Shown: one piece after another, positions 5,403 to 5,525 of the stretch
How the letters are laid out: the number at the start of each line of letters is the position of its first letter
Numbering within the stretch: the first letter of the stretch is position 1
Assembly: GCA_030616465.1 (NCBI GenBank)
Contig: JAUWXH010000177.1
Coordinates: 1 to 5,525 of the forward strand
Length of the DNA stretch: 5,525 bases
Source of the DNA: Planctomycetota bacterium
GTDB lineage: Bacteria; Planctomycetota; Phycisphaerae; UBA1845; Fen-1342
Direction of reading: 5' to 3'
Position numbers and translations under genes: made by a program
The notes under the pieces: generated by a model
What the model saw: the letters and a program-made list of their open reading frames with translations, nothing else
The model's database searches: none
Told to the model about the DNA's origin: nothing

Positions 5403-5411
5403 ATCTTATCA
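5403..5411 (-). promoter_or_regulatory. Candidate extended -10 promoter of the lipid kinase gene
   Basis: Read on the minus strand, TGATAAGAT (5411 down to 5403) fits an extended -10 element (TG, one base, then TAAGAT). No good -35 box lies upstream, which is tolerable for extended -10 promoters. Transcription would start near 5396, leaving a leader of about 58 bases before ATG 5338. Confidence 0.35.
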
Positions 5412-5525
5412 TCGCCGCGGTGACTTGGGTGGATTCAGCCCGCGCCCGGAGAATCCTTGCTCGGACGGGGGCCGACCTTCGGCTGGGGACGCAGTCGGAG
5501 CGAATTGGCGCTTGACGGGCCCGCT
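5412..5525. other. Right-end intergenic sequence, nothing assignable
   Basis: No coding region with recognisable motifs is seen on either strand. A five-base hairpin (GCCGA 5471-5475 with TCGGC 5479-5483) is too short to interpret. Two minus-strand frames stay open from the window edge to about 5390-5410, so the 3' end of an unseen gene cannot be excluded, but their translations (Arg/Pro-rich) resemble nothing known to me. Confidence 0.4.

Noticed and set aside
5156..5515. Plus-strand open frame of 119 codons at the right end
   Set aside because: Mostly antisense to the lipid kinase N-terminal half and has no recognisable motif or ribosome binding site.

Overview
This is a GC-rich bacterial window with five protein genes. 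Four read rightward and one reads leftward. The best taxonomic guess is Planctomycetota, probably a Phycisphaerae-like lineage. The reasons are the HAF-repeat protein ending in a dockerin-like Ca-binding pair, an adjacent FG-GAP/VCBS-type secreted protein, a short rpsL-rpsG unit detached from the rest of the str operon, and GC-rich palindromes with a GGCTTGCC-type core between genes. No search could be run, so this placement is inference.

Left part (1-1748) is a surface or secreted region. It holds the C-terminal end of an FG-GAP/VCBS repeat protein (stop at 257). A 110-base gap follows with an inverted repeat, a probable -10 box, a very stable 12-bp leader hairpin and a good ribosome binding site. 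These lead into a 459-residue exported HAF-repeat protein with a C-terminal dockerin-like module.

Centre (1749-2922) is a compact housekeeping unit. It has a REP-like palindrome, a convincing sigma70 promoter (TTGGCA-N16-TATACT), rpsL (S12), an 18-base gap, rpsG (S7), and a textbook intrinsic terminator. The fusA/tuf genes that usually follow are absent. S12 carries Arg at position 88, where most bacteria have Lys.

Right part (2923-5525) begins with a palindrome-rich spacer. It is followed by a class II CCA tRNA nucleotidyltransferase / poly(A) polymerase family gene that may be translated from a leaderless or near-leaderless mRNA. Convergent to it is a diacylglycerol-kinase-type lipid kinase gene on the minus strand. 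The last 114 bases hold nothing I can assign.

The genes do not form one pathway. S12 and S7 build the 30S subunit, the nucleotidyltransferase matures tRNA or tails RNA, the lipid kinase acts on membrane lipid, and the two left-hand proteins are exported. I see no CRISPR array, transposase, RNA gene, phage module or defence system, and no new multi-gene system. The points most worth a second look are the S12 Arg88, the leader hairpin of the HAF gene, the REP-like palindromes and the possible leaderless start.
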